A stretch of DNA of 64,000 nt from the NCBI GenBank assembly GCA_017521985.1, contig JAFXAZ010000007.1, positions 46,250 to 110,249 of the forward strand, read 5' to 3'. The notes under the pieces are model-generated. The model had not been told where the DNA came from. It did no database searches and worked only from the letters and a program-made list of their open reading frames with translations. Shown here one piece after another: positions 53,787-63,645 of this stretch. How positions within the stretch are numbered: position 1 is the first letter of the stretch; each line of letters opens with the position of its first letter. The DNA is from Lachnospiraceae bacterium. GTDB taxonomy: Bacteria; Bacillota; Clostridia; Lachnospirales; Lachnospiraceae. Position numbers and translations under genes: made by a program.

Positions 53787-55397
53787 TTAATACACATCCC
53801 ACTTATCTGCAAGATTTAAAATCTGACTTTCGAACTTTGCCAAATCTTTATTGGACAGCCCATCATTTTTGAGTACCACTTCCATAAGTCTCTTGGCCGC
53901 AGCCACCACACGATTAAATACTGCATTTTTCTTGGCAGTAGATGCTTTCTCCGCTTTCTTAATCGGTGTACGAATGCCTGCAGAAAGAATTTCCCCGGTT
54001 GCCAAATCCACGCATCCGCCGGAGTATGGTGCAAAGGCCGGAATATGGAAGGTTTCCGCAACGGTCTCTGCGAAACGGTCCGTTACCGTATCTTCTCCAT
54101 GCACTACAAATACCTGCTGTGGTTTTTGTGTAAAACCACCCAGCCATCCAAGCAGCCCGTTCATATCTGCATGACCACTGATGCCCTTCAACGTCACAAT
54201 ATTTGCATTCACTTCAATATTTTCCCCAAAAAGCTTCACACTCTCAGCACCCTCAATTAATTTACGTCCAAGGGTACCTACCGCCTGATATCCTACAAAG
54301 CAAATGGTACTGTCCGCACGCCACAAATTGTGCTTTAAATGATGGCGGATACGGCCTGCTTCACACATACCGGATGCTGAAATAATCACCTTTGGATTTT
54401 CATTAAAATTAATTAATTTGGATTCGTCCGCTGTAGTAGCTGTTTTGAGTCCCGGGAAAATCAGTGGATTGATTCCCTCTTTAATCAAGGCCAGTGCCTC
54501 CTCATCAAAACATGACCACACATTTTTATTAAATACCGTTGTTGCCTCAATTGCCAGCGGGCTATCTACATACACCTCAAAATTCGGAAATTCCGGAATT
54601 AAATTATCGCGCTTAATTTCCCTTATAAAATAAAGCATTTCCTGGGTACGCCCCACCGCAAAGGAGGGGATTACCACATTGCCGCCCTTTGTAAAAGTAT
54701 CACGCAAAATCTTCGTAAACTCGCCTACATAATCCGGTCGTTCCTCCCCATGCACACGGTCTCCATAGGTTGACTCAATCACTACATAGTCCGCTTCTTC
54801 TACCGATAACGGATTCTTTAAAATCGGCTGCTCGATATTACCCACATCTCCGGAAAATACAATTTTCTTGGTTACATCCCCTTCCGTAATCCACACTTCA
54901 ATAGCTGCAGAACCAAGTAAATGTCCTACATCTGTAAACCGTACATCAATTCCCTCACATAAGGTAATGCGCTGATTATAATCCACCGGTGCAAACATAC
55001 GGATTGCTGCCTCCGCATGCTCCATGGTATATAATGGCTCATAAACCGGAGCCCCGCTTCTTTTTGCCTTACGATTTCGCCACTCTGCCTCAAACTCCTG
55101 AATGTGAGCACTGTCGCGAAGCATAATATTGCACAAATCTGCTGTCGCAAAGGTAGATACAATATCCCCTTGAAATCCTTCTTTACACAAAAGAGGTACT
55201 TTTCCCGTATGGTCAATATGTGCATGTGTCAAAAGCACAAAATCAATGTCACTGGATTTTACCGGAATCTGCTGATTTTCAAACAAATCCGGACCCTGCT
55301 CCATACCACAATCCACTAAAATTCTTTTGCCACAGGCTTCTATCAGATGACAGCTTCCCGTTACCTCATGGTCTGCTCCTATAAATGTAAGTCTCAT
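53787..55397 (-). CDS. Beta-CASP MBL-fold RNase-like metallohydrolase
   Basis: 536 residues. The MBL motif LTHAHIDHTGKVPLL (HxHxDH) is at about 54-68, followed by SGDVGN and ESTYGDR; the beta-CASP part has VPSFAVGRTQEMLYF, YVDSPLA, SASGMCEAGRIRHHL and GISGHADMNGLLGW. It resembles the Ysh1/CPSF-like RNA-processing group (not RNase J length or pattern). Probably an RNA nuclease in the cytoplasm. It has about 70 extra C-terminal residues, Lys-rich. Confidence 0.9.
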   Translation of the reverse strand: MRLTFIGADHEVTGSCHLIEACGKRILVDCGMEQGPDLFENQQIPVKSSDIDFVLLTHAHIDHTGKVPLLCKEGFQGDIVSTFATADLCNIMLRDSAHIQEFEAEWRNRKAKRSGAPVYEPLYTMEHAEAAIRMFAPVDYNQRITLCEGIDVRFTDVGHLLGSAAIEVWITEGDVTKKIVFSGDVGNIEQPILKNPLSVEEADYVVIESTYGDRVHGEERPDYVGEFTKILRDTFTKGGNVVIPSFAVGRTQEMLYFIREIKRDNLIPEFPNFEVYVDSPLAIEATTVFNKNVWSCFDEEALALIKEGINPLIFPGLKTATTADESKLINFNENPKVIISASGMCEAGRIRHHLKHNLWRADSTICFVGYQAVGTLGRKLIEGAESVKLFGENIEVNANIVTLKGISGHADMNGLLGWLGGFTQKPQQVFVVHGEDTVTDRFAETVAETFHIPAFAPYSGGCVDLATGEILSAGIRTPIKKAEKASTAKKNAVFNRVVAAAKRLMEVVLKNDGLSNKDLAKFESQILNLADKWDVY

Positions 55398-55438
55398 ATT
55401 GCCCTCCTTGCTACGCTTGCCTGATTAATTTTTATATG

Positions 55439-56575
55439 TCAATTCAAATATGCTTTCCAAATAAAATCATAATAGTCTTCCGGACGATATATCAACTCCG
55501 GTGTAGACACCAACTGCTCCTTGAGCCCACTGTCTGTAGCCACTACTAAAGCAGCATCCTCAAACCATGCAGAAATATGCTCCTTAAATGCCTCTAACTG
55601 TTGTTTTTGCTCTGTGGTCAGGCTCTGGTTTTCTTGACTATGATTATCAAAATGCAAGCCTTCCTCTTCCACAATGTATTCCCGACCCAAGTTGTCTAAT
55701 GACAGCACTTCGTACCAGAAGGAAAAAGTGCCCTGCAACGCTTCGGTATCACTAATTAACAAATAATCCTTACCATCCCGATGCACCAGACTGACCTGCA
55801 CATTTCCGGGGAGTGCCGCCGCAAACTCTTGCTCCCATATTGGCGTTGCCGAGGTATTTTCCGGGTCATAATCATGACGACCATCAAATACTTCCACGTA
55901 ACCTATTCCGTCACTCATTAACATTTCCCCGGGCGTTTTTACGTCTAAACCAGGTGCTGTCCAAATCACAGTTCTAATATAATCCTGTGTTCCATCATGA
56001 GTCACATCTGCCGTCTGCAAGTTAACGGTTCTCCTGTTATAGCCCAATTCTCGCAATTTTTCCTGCGGATTGGTACCGGAAGCATAGTAGGTCTTTGCAT
56101 AAAATTCACCTAAAATAACCTTGCCTTTTTCATCTCTTGTGACCGGAATCATCAACTCCAGCGCACTGTCATTGTAGGTAAATGTATTTTCTCCCTGCTT
56201 GAAAAGTGCTCGCACCGTCACACTAAGCCAGTTTCTTCCATCGTGCTCCAGTGGCTCAATATACCGCTGTGTATCAATCCCCACAAATTCATAGCCTTTT
56301 TCCCAGAAATCCTTGCTGATAATCAGCGTACCAAGATATTCACCTTCGCCAATCTGGTCCAACCACAATTCCAATGTGCCTACATCCCCGCTAGGTTGTT
56401 TATAAACAATACGTTCTGCCAATTCCTTTTTTATGGCATCGCTCTCTGCTTCCGTATATCCCCAAATCGGCGCCCAGTTAACATTCGGGTCTCCATAACC
56501 CGTTACAGGCTCTTCCTTTGCACATCCGGTCAGCAGCATAATACAAATTACTAAAAATATAAATCCCCTTCTCAC
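55439..56575 (-). CDS. Hypothetical lipoprotein
   Basis: 378 residues from a GTG at 56575, chosen because GGAGGG lies 7 bases upstream and because it gives a compact lipoprotein signal MRRGFIFLVICIMLLTGC with lipobox LLTGC. The frame also extends to 56623. The remaining protein is mostly beta and acidic, without a motif I recognise. It is probably on the outside of the membrane. It is not clearly linked with its neighbours. Confidence 0.7.
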   Translation of the reverse strand: MRRGFIFLVICIMLLTGCAKEEPVTGYGDPNVNWAPIWGYTEAESDAIKKELAERIVYKQPSGDVGTLELWLDQIGEGEYLGTLIISKDFWEKGYEFVGIDTQRYIEPLEHDGRNWLSVTVRALFKQGENTFTYNDSALELMIPVTRDEKGKVILGEFYAKTYYASGTNPQEKLRELGYNRRTVNLQTADVTHDGTQDYIRTVIWTAPGLDVKTPGEMLMSDGIGYVEVFDGRHDYDPENTSATPIWEQEFAAALPGNVQVSLVHRDGKDYLLISDTEALQGTFSFWYEVLSLDNLGREYIVEEEGLHFDNHSQENQSLTTEQKQQLEAFKEHISAWFEDAALVVATDSGLKEQLVSTPELIYRPEDYYDFIWKAYLN

Positions 56576-56629
56576 CAAAATCCCTCCGGTCTTACACATC
56601 AAATAGTCAATCTCTTTAATCAAATTATA

Positions 56630-57256
56630 CTATTCTTTCCAAATCTTTGCAACAACATGAGCCTGAATCCAGGAAATAGTCGGTCCAAAAGCAAATGCCA
56701 TAATAAAGGTTACCACCCCCGCCTTAGAACCCAACAATAACCCCGTTACACACATACCAAAATCCCAGCCGATTCTCCACACCTTGAAAGGTACCTTGTT
56801 ATTTAGTTTATGCAATAAATACGGCATAGCGTCATAAGGTGATGTACCCACCTGCAGCGCCACGTAAACAGATACCGCCACAATAAATAAAACCAAAATA
56901 GGAACCGCCACCAACACACGGTGAAGCATGGAGTCAAAAAAATCCTCCGGAATCCAAAAACCATTCAGCCAGGTAAAAAAATCAAAACTATAACCCACCA
57001 GAAACATACTGGCAAGCGTCCCCCAGCCAATCTGCTCCTTGGCAAAAAACCACACAAATACAACCAACACACAATTAAACAACGCCTGCCAGTTTCCTAA
57101 AGAAATACCCAATTTCGTGGCCATTCCCAAATTAAACATGGTACAAGGGTCTGTACCAAAATTTACTTCATTTAAAAAGGATATACAAAAGCCCATAACA
57201 ATTACACAAATAACCACCAGGGCAAGCTGTTTTTTATTTACATGCAAAAATTTCAT
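56630..57256 (-). CDS. YczE/YitT-like integral membrane protein
   Basis: 208 residues from ATG 57256 (AGGAG 13 bases upstream, rather far; a TTG at 57298 is an alternative). Five hydrophobic helices. VNFGTDPCTMFNLGMA and LQVGTSPYDAMPYLL are conserved repeats of the YczE/YyaS family (each half with a G-T-x-P motif). The transport function is unproven. Confidence 0.75.
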   Translation of the reverse strand: MKFLHVNKKQLALVVICVIVMGFCISFLNEVNFGTDPCTMFNLGMATKLGISLGNWQALFNCVLVVFVWFFAKEQIGWGTLASMFLVGYSFDFFTWLNGFWIPEDFFDSMLHRVLVAVPILVLFIVAVSVYVALQVGTSPYDAMPYLLHKLNNKVPFKVWRIGWDFGMCVTGLLLGSKAGVVTFIMAFAFGPTISWIQAHVVAKIWKE

Positions 57257-57365
57257 ACCGGTTAATACATCTCCTAAAAAATTATATCTTGTTTGCAATT
57301 AGTATACCACAAAGCTATGCATTTAGAAATAATGCTATTGTAATTGACATTTTTGAAACCGATGG

Positions 57366-57394
57366 TTGAGTCATAATCCATTTCATGATATAAT
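57366..57394 (+). promoter_or_regulatory. Promoter of the EamA transporter gene
   Basis: TTGAGT (57366-57371), 17-base spacer, perfect TATAAT (57389-57394), 40 bases before the ATG at 57435, with GGGG as ribosome binding site. Confidence 0.75.
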
Positions 57395-57434
57395 ACCATC
57401 CGTACGATAATTTACATATTGGGGAAATTTTGAC

Positions 57435-58361
57435 ATGAATCAGAAAAAAACTTTTATTACAACAGCCTTAGGCATCGGCCTATTGGCTTGTCTTTGCTGT
57501 CTGTTATGGGGCAGTGCAACCCCTGCCATTAAGATTGGCTACGAATGGTTCGGCATCGGTGCCGGAGATGTGGCATCCCGAATTCTTTTTGCCGGCGTAC
57601 GCTTTATTCTTGCTGGTATACTTACTGCTATTTTCGGCAGTCTTATTGCCGGAAAACCGTTATTTCCACAGAAAAGTTCCTGGGGAATGATTTGCAAGCT
57701 TGGTCTGGTACAGACTGTATTCCAGTACATCTTTTTCTACATGGGTCTTGCATACACCACCGGTGTAAAATCTGCTATTATTAATGGTTCCCAGACCTTT
57801 ATTACTATTGTTTTGGCTTGTCTGGTATTCCGCTATGAAAAATTAACCATGCAGAAGTTTCTGGGATGTCTCATTGGTTTTGCCGGAGTTATTGTTATCA
57901 ACTTTGATCCAAGCGGTCTGACCGGTGGATTTACCTTCCGAGGCGAAGGCGCCATTTTGATTGCTGCCATTGCTTACGCACTTTCTTCCGCACTGGTCAA
58001 AAATTATTCCCAGAAAGAGAATCCGGTAGTCCTCAGCGGTTATCAGTTTATTTTCGGTGGTATTATTATGACAATCGTAGGAGTCCTGATGGGTGGAAAG
58101 CTAACCGGCTGGTGCTTCCGTTCTATCTTACTGCTGCTTTACCTGGCTTTAATTTCTTCCGTTGCATACTCCGTATGGGGCATCCTCTTAAAGCACAATC
58201 CGGTTGGAAAGGTTGCTATTTATTCCTTTACCAATCCGATTTTCAGCGTACTTTTGTCTTTTGTATTTTTACGCGAAACCTCTTCCTTTGGACTTGAACT
58301 AGTAGTAGCACTTGGTCTTGTTTGCTGCGGTATCTGGCTAGTTAATAGGGTTAAGGAGTAA
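57435..58361 (+). CDS. EamA/DMT family transporter
   Basis: 308 residues with ten membrane helices forming two EamA repeats. GSATPAIKIGYEWFG near the start, YTTGVKSAIINGSQTFITIV at the end of repeat 1 and NPVGKVAIYSFTNPIFSVLLSFVFLRE in repeat 2 are typical. Exports or imports small metabolites; the substrate is unknown. Confidence 0.92.
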   Translation: MNQKKTFITTALGIGLLACLCCLLWGSATPAIKIGYEWFGIGAGDVASRILFAGVRFILAGILTAIFGSLIAGKPLFPQKSSWGMICKLGLVQTVFQYIFFYMGLAYTTGVKSAIINGSQTFITIVLACLVFRYEKLTMQKFLGCLIGFAGVIVINFDPSGLTGGFTFRGEGAILIAAIAYALSSALVKNYSQKENPVVLSGYQFIFGGIIMTIVGVLMGGKLTGWCFRSILLLLYLALISSVAYSVWGILLKHNPVGKVAIYSFTNPIFSVLLSFVFLRETSSFGLELVVALGLVCCGIWLVNRVKE

Positions 58362-58367
58362 ACTAGA

Positions 58368-58395
58368 GGGAGCCGAGTGGCTCCCTTCTGTTTTA
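58368..58395 (+). terminator. Terminator after the EamA transporter
   Basis: GGGAGCC (58368-58374) pairs with GGCTCCC (58379-58385), loop GAGT, followed by TTCTGTTTT. Confidence 0.85.
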
Positions 58396-59605
58396 TCTAT
58401 TTTCACTTTTAGAACAAAAAATTCTTTTAATTAGTATAATCCCACAAATTATCAATACAACTAAAACACTACAACCAATCATAATCCAAGTATTGTCACT
58501 TTCCATGGCCGTATTAATATCATTTGTTTGTTCGCGAAATTCTTCTGTTTTTTCTTCATCAAGCTCCGTTTTTATCTCAGAGGTCTCATCTTTGTCCATT
58601 TCTGTTTTAGAACTTTCATTACTATCACTCGGTGTACTATCTGTTTGCATCTCTTCAGATTTATCTACTAGCGATACATTTAGCTTCTGTCCTGTATACT
58701 CCACATCAGTAATAGCAATTACATAATCAGAGGCATGAGTAAATATAAAGGATGCCACACCATTTTCTCCAACGACAGTGCCCCCTACATATTCAAAGCT
58801 TCCATCTCCCACTACATAAAACAGATTTGCATATTTTCCGGCATATTGTTCACCAATCTTGTAATCCAAAATCGCCCGAAAACCAAACTCCCCATTGTGC
58901 TCAATATTCATTTTCACAGCCAATGTGTCCCCAAAATAATCATCAACTCCTATATTCTGAAACGCTTCCGGATTTGCTATGATTTTTAAAGAAACATTAT
59001 TTTCTGGAACATTAACAATATCCTTACCATAAATGCTCCATGTATATTCCGCCTCCTCAATTTTGATTGTCGTATCTTTTCCTTTTATTTGTCCTAAATC
59101 ATAAACTTCCACAGTCGTGTTTGGAAGTCCCGGTCCCCAGTTTGTACTTTCATCCTTCTTATGCAGGGTAATAGAAATTGTCGTCTTGGGACCACTTTCT
59201 TCTACCATTTTCCCTTGTGCATCCTTATATCTTGCAGTAACATAGGTTGTAAATTTGTACTCACCCGTACACGGCAGAAAACGCTCTTTATCACCGGACC
59301 AATTAAATATGTAAGCCATTTTATCAGCGACATCATATGCCCTAACATTTGGTGCATAGCAAAAGGTATCTATGCGTTCGCTTTCATAATTCAAATACCC
59401 CTCCAATTGATACTCTACCAAACCATCAGAGCTACCTGCAGGAATACCATCTACTATAACAGACTCATCAGCGGTATCAAAACTCACATTAATATTAGGA
59501 AAATCTACTGCTTTCACTTCCAACTTAGTAAAAGTCAAAGACGCCATCATTAAAATTAATGTGCCAAATATATAAATATGTTTCTTAAGTATACTATTTT
59601 AACAT
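58393..59605 (-). pseudogene. C-terminally anchored surface protein with frameshifted signal peptide
   Basis: The open frame (385 codons) begins at ATGATG 59550 without a ribosome binding site and in the middle of a hydrophobic stretch. Further upstream in the same frame the code continues SILKKHIYIFGTLILMMASL, an ideal signal peptide core ending ..EVKA-VD, but no start codon is in frame. A perfect start (GAGG, 8 bases, ATG at 59603-59605) reads M-L-K-stop; skipping one base at 59596 would join it to the signal peptide. The rest has beta domains and a C-terminal membrane helix (about 355-375) with basic tail. It may be a pseudogene, a phase-variable gene or an assembly error. Confidence 0.75.
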
Positions 59606-59739
59606 TTTCATTTCCTCATTCTATTATTTCAAAACTGCTTCAAACTTATGTTGCATAACACTTATTATATATAATAACACATCAATTTTGAAAATTAAAT
59701 CTAATTCGACATATTCTTTTTTCGTAGTGCAAAAAATAT

Positions 59740-59772
59740 ACATAAAAAGACTCCCAGAGAAATCTCTGGAAG
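59740..59772 (-). terminator. Terminator following the EF-Tu fragment
   Basis: Minus strand: CTTCCAGAGA pairs with TCTCTGGGAG (one G-U), loop TT, followed by TC and five U residues. It is 27 bases after the stop of the tuf remnant and probably came with it. Confidence 0.8.
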
Positions 59773-59798
59773 CCTTGAATTTACTGAATATTTTTCAA

Positions 59799-59852
59799 TT
59801 ATTCAATGATAGTAGCTACTCTGCCTGAACCTACGATTCTACCACCTTCACG
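59799..59852 (-). pseudogene. tuf: 3' end fragment of an EF-Tu gene
   Basis: Minus strand codons for REGGRIVGSGRVATIIE then TAA match the conserved EF-Tu C-terminus (usually FAIREGGRTVGSG..VATI.E). Homology ends at the CGT codon; the bases just upstream (KSD in frame) are not EF-Tu. Only 17 codons remain, followed by a terminator. It must be a scar of a recombination or of a lost second tuf copy. Confidence 0.85.
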
Positions 59853-60086
59853 GTCCGATTTCGTTCTGTACAGAAACCTATTTGTTACTGTTTTTGTCGC
59901 TTTTCAACTCTTCTTATGGATATTTTACCTTTTATTTTTCTTTTTTCAGGAGAAAGTGTATCAAAAACGTATCACGGGAAATCATTGAAAGATCATCTTC
60001 TCCGTCCACCTGACAATTATTGTAACATTGACAAACCATGTTGTATAGAGGAAACAATATCTTTTTCATACTATTTGTACGGATTT
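59853..60086. other. Gap without recognisable gene
   Basis: This stretch joins the tuf remnant to the SEC-C gene. It holds T-rich DNA and a 35-codon minus-strand frame (59932-60039) without ribosome binding site, which I do not accept. Its upstream end marks the breakpoint of the tuf fragment. Confidence 0.5.
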
Positions 60087-61340
60087 TTACTTCCTGCCAC
60101 AGCACTTTTTATACTTTTTTCCGGATCCACATGGACATGGATCGTTAGGATATATCCTCTTTTCCACACTTACAACTTTTCCATCTAGGCCATTAGGATA
60201 GAGTGCTGTAGGAATAATATCCGCATTTCCTTCAAGATCAACTGGTATCCCCATCTCTTTTAATTGTGGTGCAGCATCTCTTAACATTGCAGCCGCATGA
60301 GAACTTCCCGGCACGATTGTAGGCATTCCACCGGCGAATTCTCTTTTTATCAGTTCATTAGGCTTATGACCTCTGTTTTCTTTCATTCTTGTGTTGTTGT
60401 GGGCATCCATAAGCAATCCTACAAACTCATTCATTTGCTTTTCGCTCTTAAACACCACGTCTGCATCTGTCATTTTACTAATTACATCTGCCGGAGATTC
60501 CCCTTCATAGCTGTTTGCCCATACCTGTAGACACCACGAAACAGCCTGCTCATATGGTAAATCCAATTTTTTCATAAAAAACGTTTTTAATTTACCATAT
60601 GCCGGCGAACTTTCCTCATATCCGATTCTACATATTTCTTCAATCTGCTGTATTGAGGGTACATAAAAAGGTTTATCCATTTGGCTTTCTAACAGATATC
60701 CCACTTCATCATTCTCCAGTATCGGTATATGTATAAACAATCCTTTTTCAGAATAAATCGGATCATCCTTCGGCCAATCCTGTAATCCCAGGCTACGCAT
60801 CGGGAAAATGCACGATTCCACTATATCAACCGGCATTTCCCATAGCATAGCAATCATTTCATCTATAGAATCCTTAACCTTTAATTTGTATAACTCGTAG
60901 ACAACTTCCACTGGTGCAATTCCATAATAGTTTACAAAAAAATGCACACATTTCATCATCCATCCCTTTTTGCATTGCTCAGACTTAAAGGCTTCATCAT
61001 CAATCCGTTTGAAAACAGCAGACACTTCTTCAAACACACAGAATCTGTCTGATGCTTCTTCAAAAGCCCCAAGCCAATACATATGCAGCTGCATACTATC
61101 CATTACCTCATTAATAGATATATCCTGTGGTTCATCGCACGCCTTACGAAAAAGAATCATTTGCTCTTTTGTCAAACACGCCAGTCTGCTTCTAAGCATA
61201 TCCTCCGCACAGAAACATTCAAGAATTCGTTCTATCAGTACAGTTTTACGAAGTCCCGAACATTTTCTTAATTCAAAACTTCTTGCCTGATCCAACAGCT
61301 GTTCTTTTGTATATTCTTCTAAATGCTCTCTCAATAACAT
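60087..61340 (-). CDS. SEC-C metal-binding domain protein
   Basis: 417 residues. A C-terminal SEC-C motif (NDPCPCGSGKKYKKCCGRK) binds zinc; the N-terminal 40 residues resemble a Rho-N/SAP-type helical DNA- or RNA-binding module (TKEQLLDQARSFELRKCSGLRKTVLIERI). The middle is helical with no known motif. It overlaps the upstream gene by 10 bases and is probably translated together with it. The SEC-C element occurs in SecA and many unknown proteins; function unknown. Confidence 0.8.
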   Translation of the reverse strand: MLLREHLEEYTKEQLLDQARSFELRKCSGLRKTVLIERILECFCAEDMLRSRLACLTKEQMILFRKACDEPQDISINEVMDSMQLHMYWLGAFEEASDRFCVFEEVSAVFKRIDDEAFKSEQCKKGWMMKCVHFFVNYYGIAPVEVVYELYKLKVKDSIDEMIAMLWEMPVDIVESCIFPMRSLGLQDWPKDDPIYSEKGLFIHIPILENDEVGYLLESQMDKPFYVPSIQQIEEICRIGYEESSPAYGKLKTFFMKKLDLPYEQAVSWCLQVWANSYEGESPADVISKMTDADVVFKSEKQMNEFVGLLMDAHNNTRMKENRGHKPNELIKREFAGGMPTIVPGSSHAAAMLRDAAPQLKEMGIPVDLEGNADIIPTALYPNGLDGKVVSVEKRIYPNDPCPCGSGKKYKKCCGRK

Positions 61341-61900
61341 ATCGTATCCTCCAATGAGTCTATTATTCGCTTTTGCTCCTTAGCATTCATGTACATATTC
61401 CGTGCCTGATCCGCCATATTTTTTCCAAGACAAACTCTATACGGCATTACAATTCCATCATGAATAATTACATTCTGAAAAGGGATAAGAGAGGTCTCCA
61501 CAATCTGAGGCATTGGCAATGTTCCCATTAACTCTCTCCAGCTGGAATATATCCCTCGCACTCTATATACACTTCCGTCCTCATCGCAGGATACCAGAAT
61601 CGAACCGTTTTTCAGATGTCTTTCTACTACAAACTTTCCATGTACTACCTTTTTCCATCCTCTTACGATGAAAATATGTTCTGCACTCATATTCTGTTCA
61701 TTTTTAGTAATATACTCATCAATAACGGATGTATCTTCCCAAAGCTTTTCACTAATAATTCTAACCACATCCAACGGCAATCCTTGTGGCGAATCCATTC
61801 CATAAAAATCCTTACGCAACTTATATTTTCGGTTAACAAAGTCTAATAGCGGAATCCACAAATTATAAAATAATTTTGCCTGTGCTTCTGTCAACACCAT
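61331..61900 (-). CDS. Hypothetical partner of the SEC-C protein
   Basis: 189 residues, soluble, mixed alpha/beta, no motif recognised. It has a beta-rich centre (EHIFIVRGWKKVVHGKFVVE, then ILVSCDEDGSVYRVRGIY) and a helical end with NMADQARNMYMNAKEQKRI. The frame overlaps the SEC-C gene by 10 bases, so the two form one operon. Confidence 0.7.
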   Translation of the reverse strand: MVLTEAQAKLFYNLWIPLLDFVNRKYKLRKDFYGMDSPQGLPLDVVRIISEKLWEDTSVIDEYITKNEQNMSAEHIFIVRGWKKVVHGKFVVERHLKNGSILVSCDEDGSVYRVRGIYSSWRELMGTLPMPQIVETSLIPFQNVIIHDGIVMPYRVCLGKNMADQARNMYMNAKEQKRIIDSLEDTICY

Positions 61901-61956
61901 AATCTCTCATCTCTTTTCTTTTTCGTATCTCGGACTAAACATAGCATCACTCAAAG

Positions 61957-63645
61957 TCAGCTCAATTTATATCTTCGGTCTTTATTCTTGCCAAGCACAA
62001 TAATCTTCCCTTCTGATATAAGTGGCTTCAAAATTTCTTTTGTCCGGGTATCTTTCACCCCTAGCAAATCGCAAAAATCCTGCAAACGATACTCCTTACC
62101 GGCTTCCATATGATTCAAAATCATTTCTTGCTGTTTACCTGATTTTAAGCATTTTTTATCGTCGGTTTTTATCGTCGGTTTTTTATCGTCGGTTTTTATC
62201 GTCGGTTTTTTATCGTCGGTTTTTTTGCCGTCCTTCTCCTTATTTCTCCAAACTCCATCTGCGCCAACTTGTCCGTACTGTCCATACCGCAATATTAACA
62301 TATACTGCTCACATCCCGTCGCACTGACAGAGACACCGCCATTTCCTGCATCTATAATCGGAAGCGGCGCATTTATAGTTTTACATTCTGCTTTGATCCT
62401 TAAAAAGCCTCTGCCCCAAGACTCTACATCCCCGGAACGGAAGGAAACGTCTGCAATCTTCGGATTATTGGGTACAGATTCATGCTTTTCATATACCCTT
62501 TCATCTGTAGGCACACGCTTCGACCAAGAACCCATATTAAATATGACCATCTTGTCTTCATATACTGATATTTGAATCGGAACACCTGTCGCATAGTCCT
62601 TGTGGTTAATGGCATTAAGCAATAATTCACGTACAATGCCTCTGGTCAGCATATTGGTTTCGGTCCGCTGGATGCCTTCATAATCTACCAAAGCTTTAAA
62701 ATATTTTGTAAATATCAAGTCTATCGCCTTGTCTACCTGCAAAATCAGCGGTCCCTCCACAACATCTTGATATTGTAAATCCTCTATCGGCTCCGCATCT
62801 TCTCCAAAGGCTCCCACCAATGAAAAATAACCAATTTTAATATATGAACCAGTTACATAAGAATCCGGCGTAGGGTGAAATAATAAAATTGCAGCTCTGG
62901 TCAAATATTCACCATCGAACAATTTCAGATTTCTCAGCAACAATTCATCAGAAATATTCACTTCACTTTCTGTCATTCTATTGCTTTTTATCGCCTTTTT
63001 TCTAAAAGCCTCTAATGCGTCTTTACTCAAATCAGATACTTTCACTGCTGGAATCGGAACAGCATCCCATGTTTTTCCGGCACGTTCCAAGAGAAAATTC
63101 TGTAATTCAAATCCATTCAATTCATGTAATGTTGAACCAGATCGTTTATAATATTTTCCCTCACAAGAAACCGCAAACGGATACTCTATAATTCCAATGG
63201 AAATATATTCTCGTATACCATCTTCTGATTCCCAAATTTTATTTTCTCTTTCAATTCTCTCAAGAGCTTTATAACGTTTATCGGTACTATCTAACATCCC
63301 TGTATAAATTATGCCGCATGCATATTGATTAATCATCTTACTCGAAATGTCTTCGGGTACATAATCACCATAACGCACATTTTCAGCCCCATTTGCCTTG
63401 TGAATATTTATGCTGGCTATGATACCAAGTTTGTCATTAATCTTATTAGGCAATCCTTCCAGCATCCTTTTAGAATCTTCGATCCCCACCACATAGCCGT
63501 CATCATTGACTCCAATATATAAAGTCCCGCCTTCTGTATTGGCATAACCGCATAGCCATTTCAGATATTCGTCTTGCCATGACCATTTCCATTCGGTTTG
63601 TTGTGACTCCTGTTCTCTTTCTCGACTTATATTATTGCTATTCAT
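61957..63645 (-). CDS. AlbA/Schlafen-type ATP-binding transcriptional regulator-like protein
   Basis: 562 residues. Start follows AAAGGATGTGAAAT. The N-terminal AlbA_2 domain (about 25-165) has WLCGYANTEGGTLYIGVNDDG; the GHKL-type ATP-binding part (about 330-450) has RELLLNAINHKDYATG and SWGRGFLRIKAEC. A Lys/Asp-rich linker with tandem repeats follows (about 475-500), then a C-terminal winged helix (about 505-562). The family is common in Clostridia and thought to be regulatory. The linker repeat is frame-sensitive. Confidence 0.88.
   Translation of the reverse strand: MNSNNISREREQESQQTEWKWSWQDEYLKWLCGYANTEGGTLYIGVNDDGYVVGIEDSKRMLEGLPNKINDKLGIIASINIHKANGAENVRYGDYVPEDISSKMINQYACGIIYTGMLDSTDKRYKALERIERENKIWESEDGIREYISIGIIEYPFAVSCEGKYYKRSGSTLHELNGFELQNFLLERAGKTWDAVPIPAVKVSDLSKDALEAFRKKAIKSNRMTESEVNISDELLLRNLKLFDGEYLTRAAILLFHPTPDSYVTGSYIKIGYFSLVGAFGEDAEPIEDLQYQDVVEGPLILQVDKAIDLIFTKYFKALVDYEGIQRTETNMLTRGIVRELLLNAINHKDYATGVPIQISVYEDKMVIFNMGSWSKRVPTDERVYEKHESVPNNPKIADVSFRSGDVESWGRGFLRIKAECKTINAPLPIIDAGNGGVSVSATGCEQYMLILRYGQYGQVGADGVWRNKEKDGKKTDDKKPTIKTDDKKPTIKTDDKKCLKSGKQQEMILNHMEAGKEYRLQDFCDLLGVKDTRTKEILKPLISEGKIIVLGKNKDRRYKLS
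62153..62226. repeat. Frame-sensitive 13/14-bp tandem repeat inside the AlbA-type gene
   Basis: ATCGTCGG occurs five times, at 62158, 62171, 62185, 62198 and 62212, with alternating spacing of 13 and 14. Two units make 27 bases and keep the frame (TDDKKPTIK repeat on the minus strand). Gain or loss of a single unit would shift the frame and remove the C-terminal winged helix. Confidence 0.9.

Noticed and set aside
59932-60039. 35-aa minus-strand ORF with CxC and Cys residues
   Set aside because: No ribosome binding site, biased to Lys at the end, placed at a recombination junction; too little to support it.
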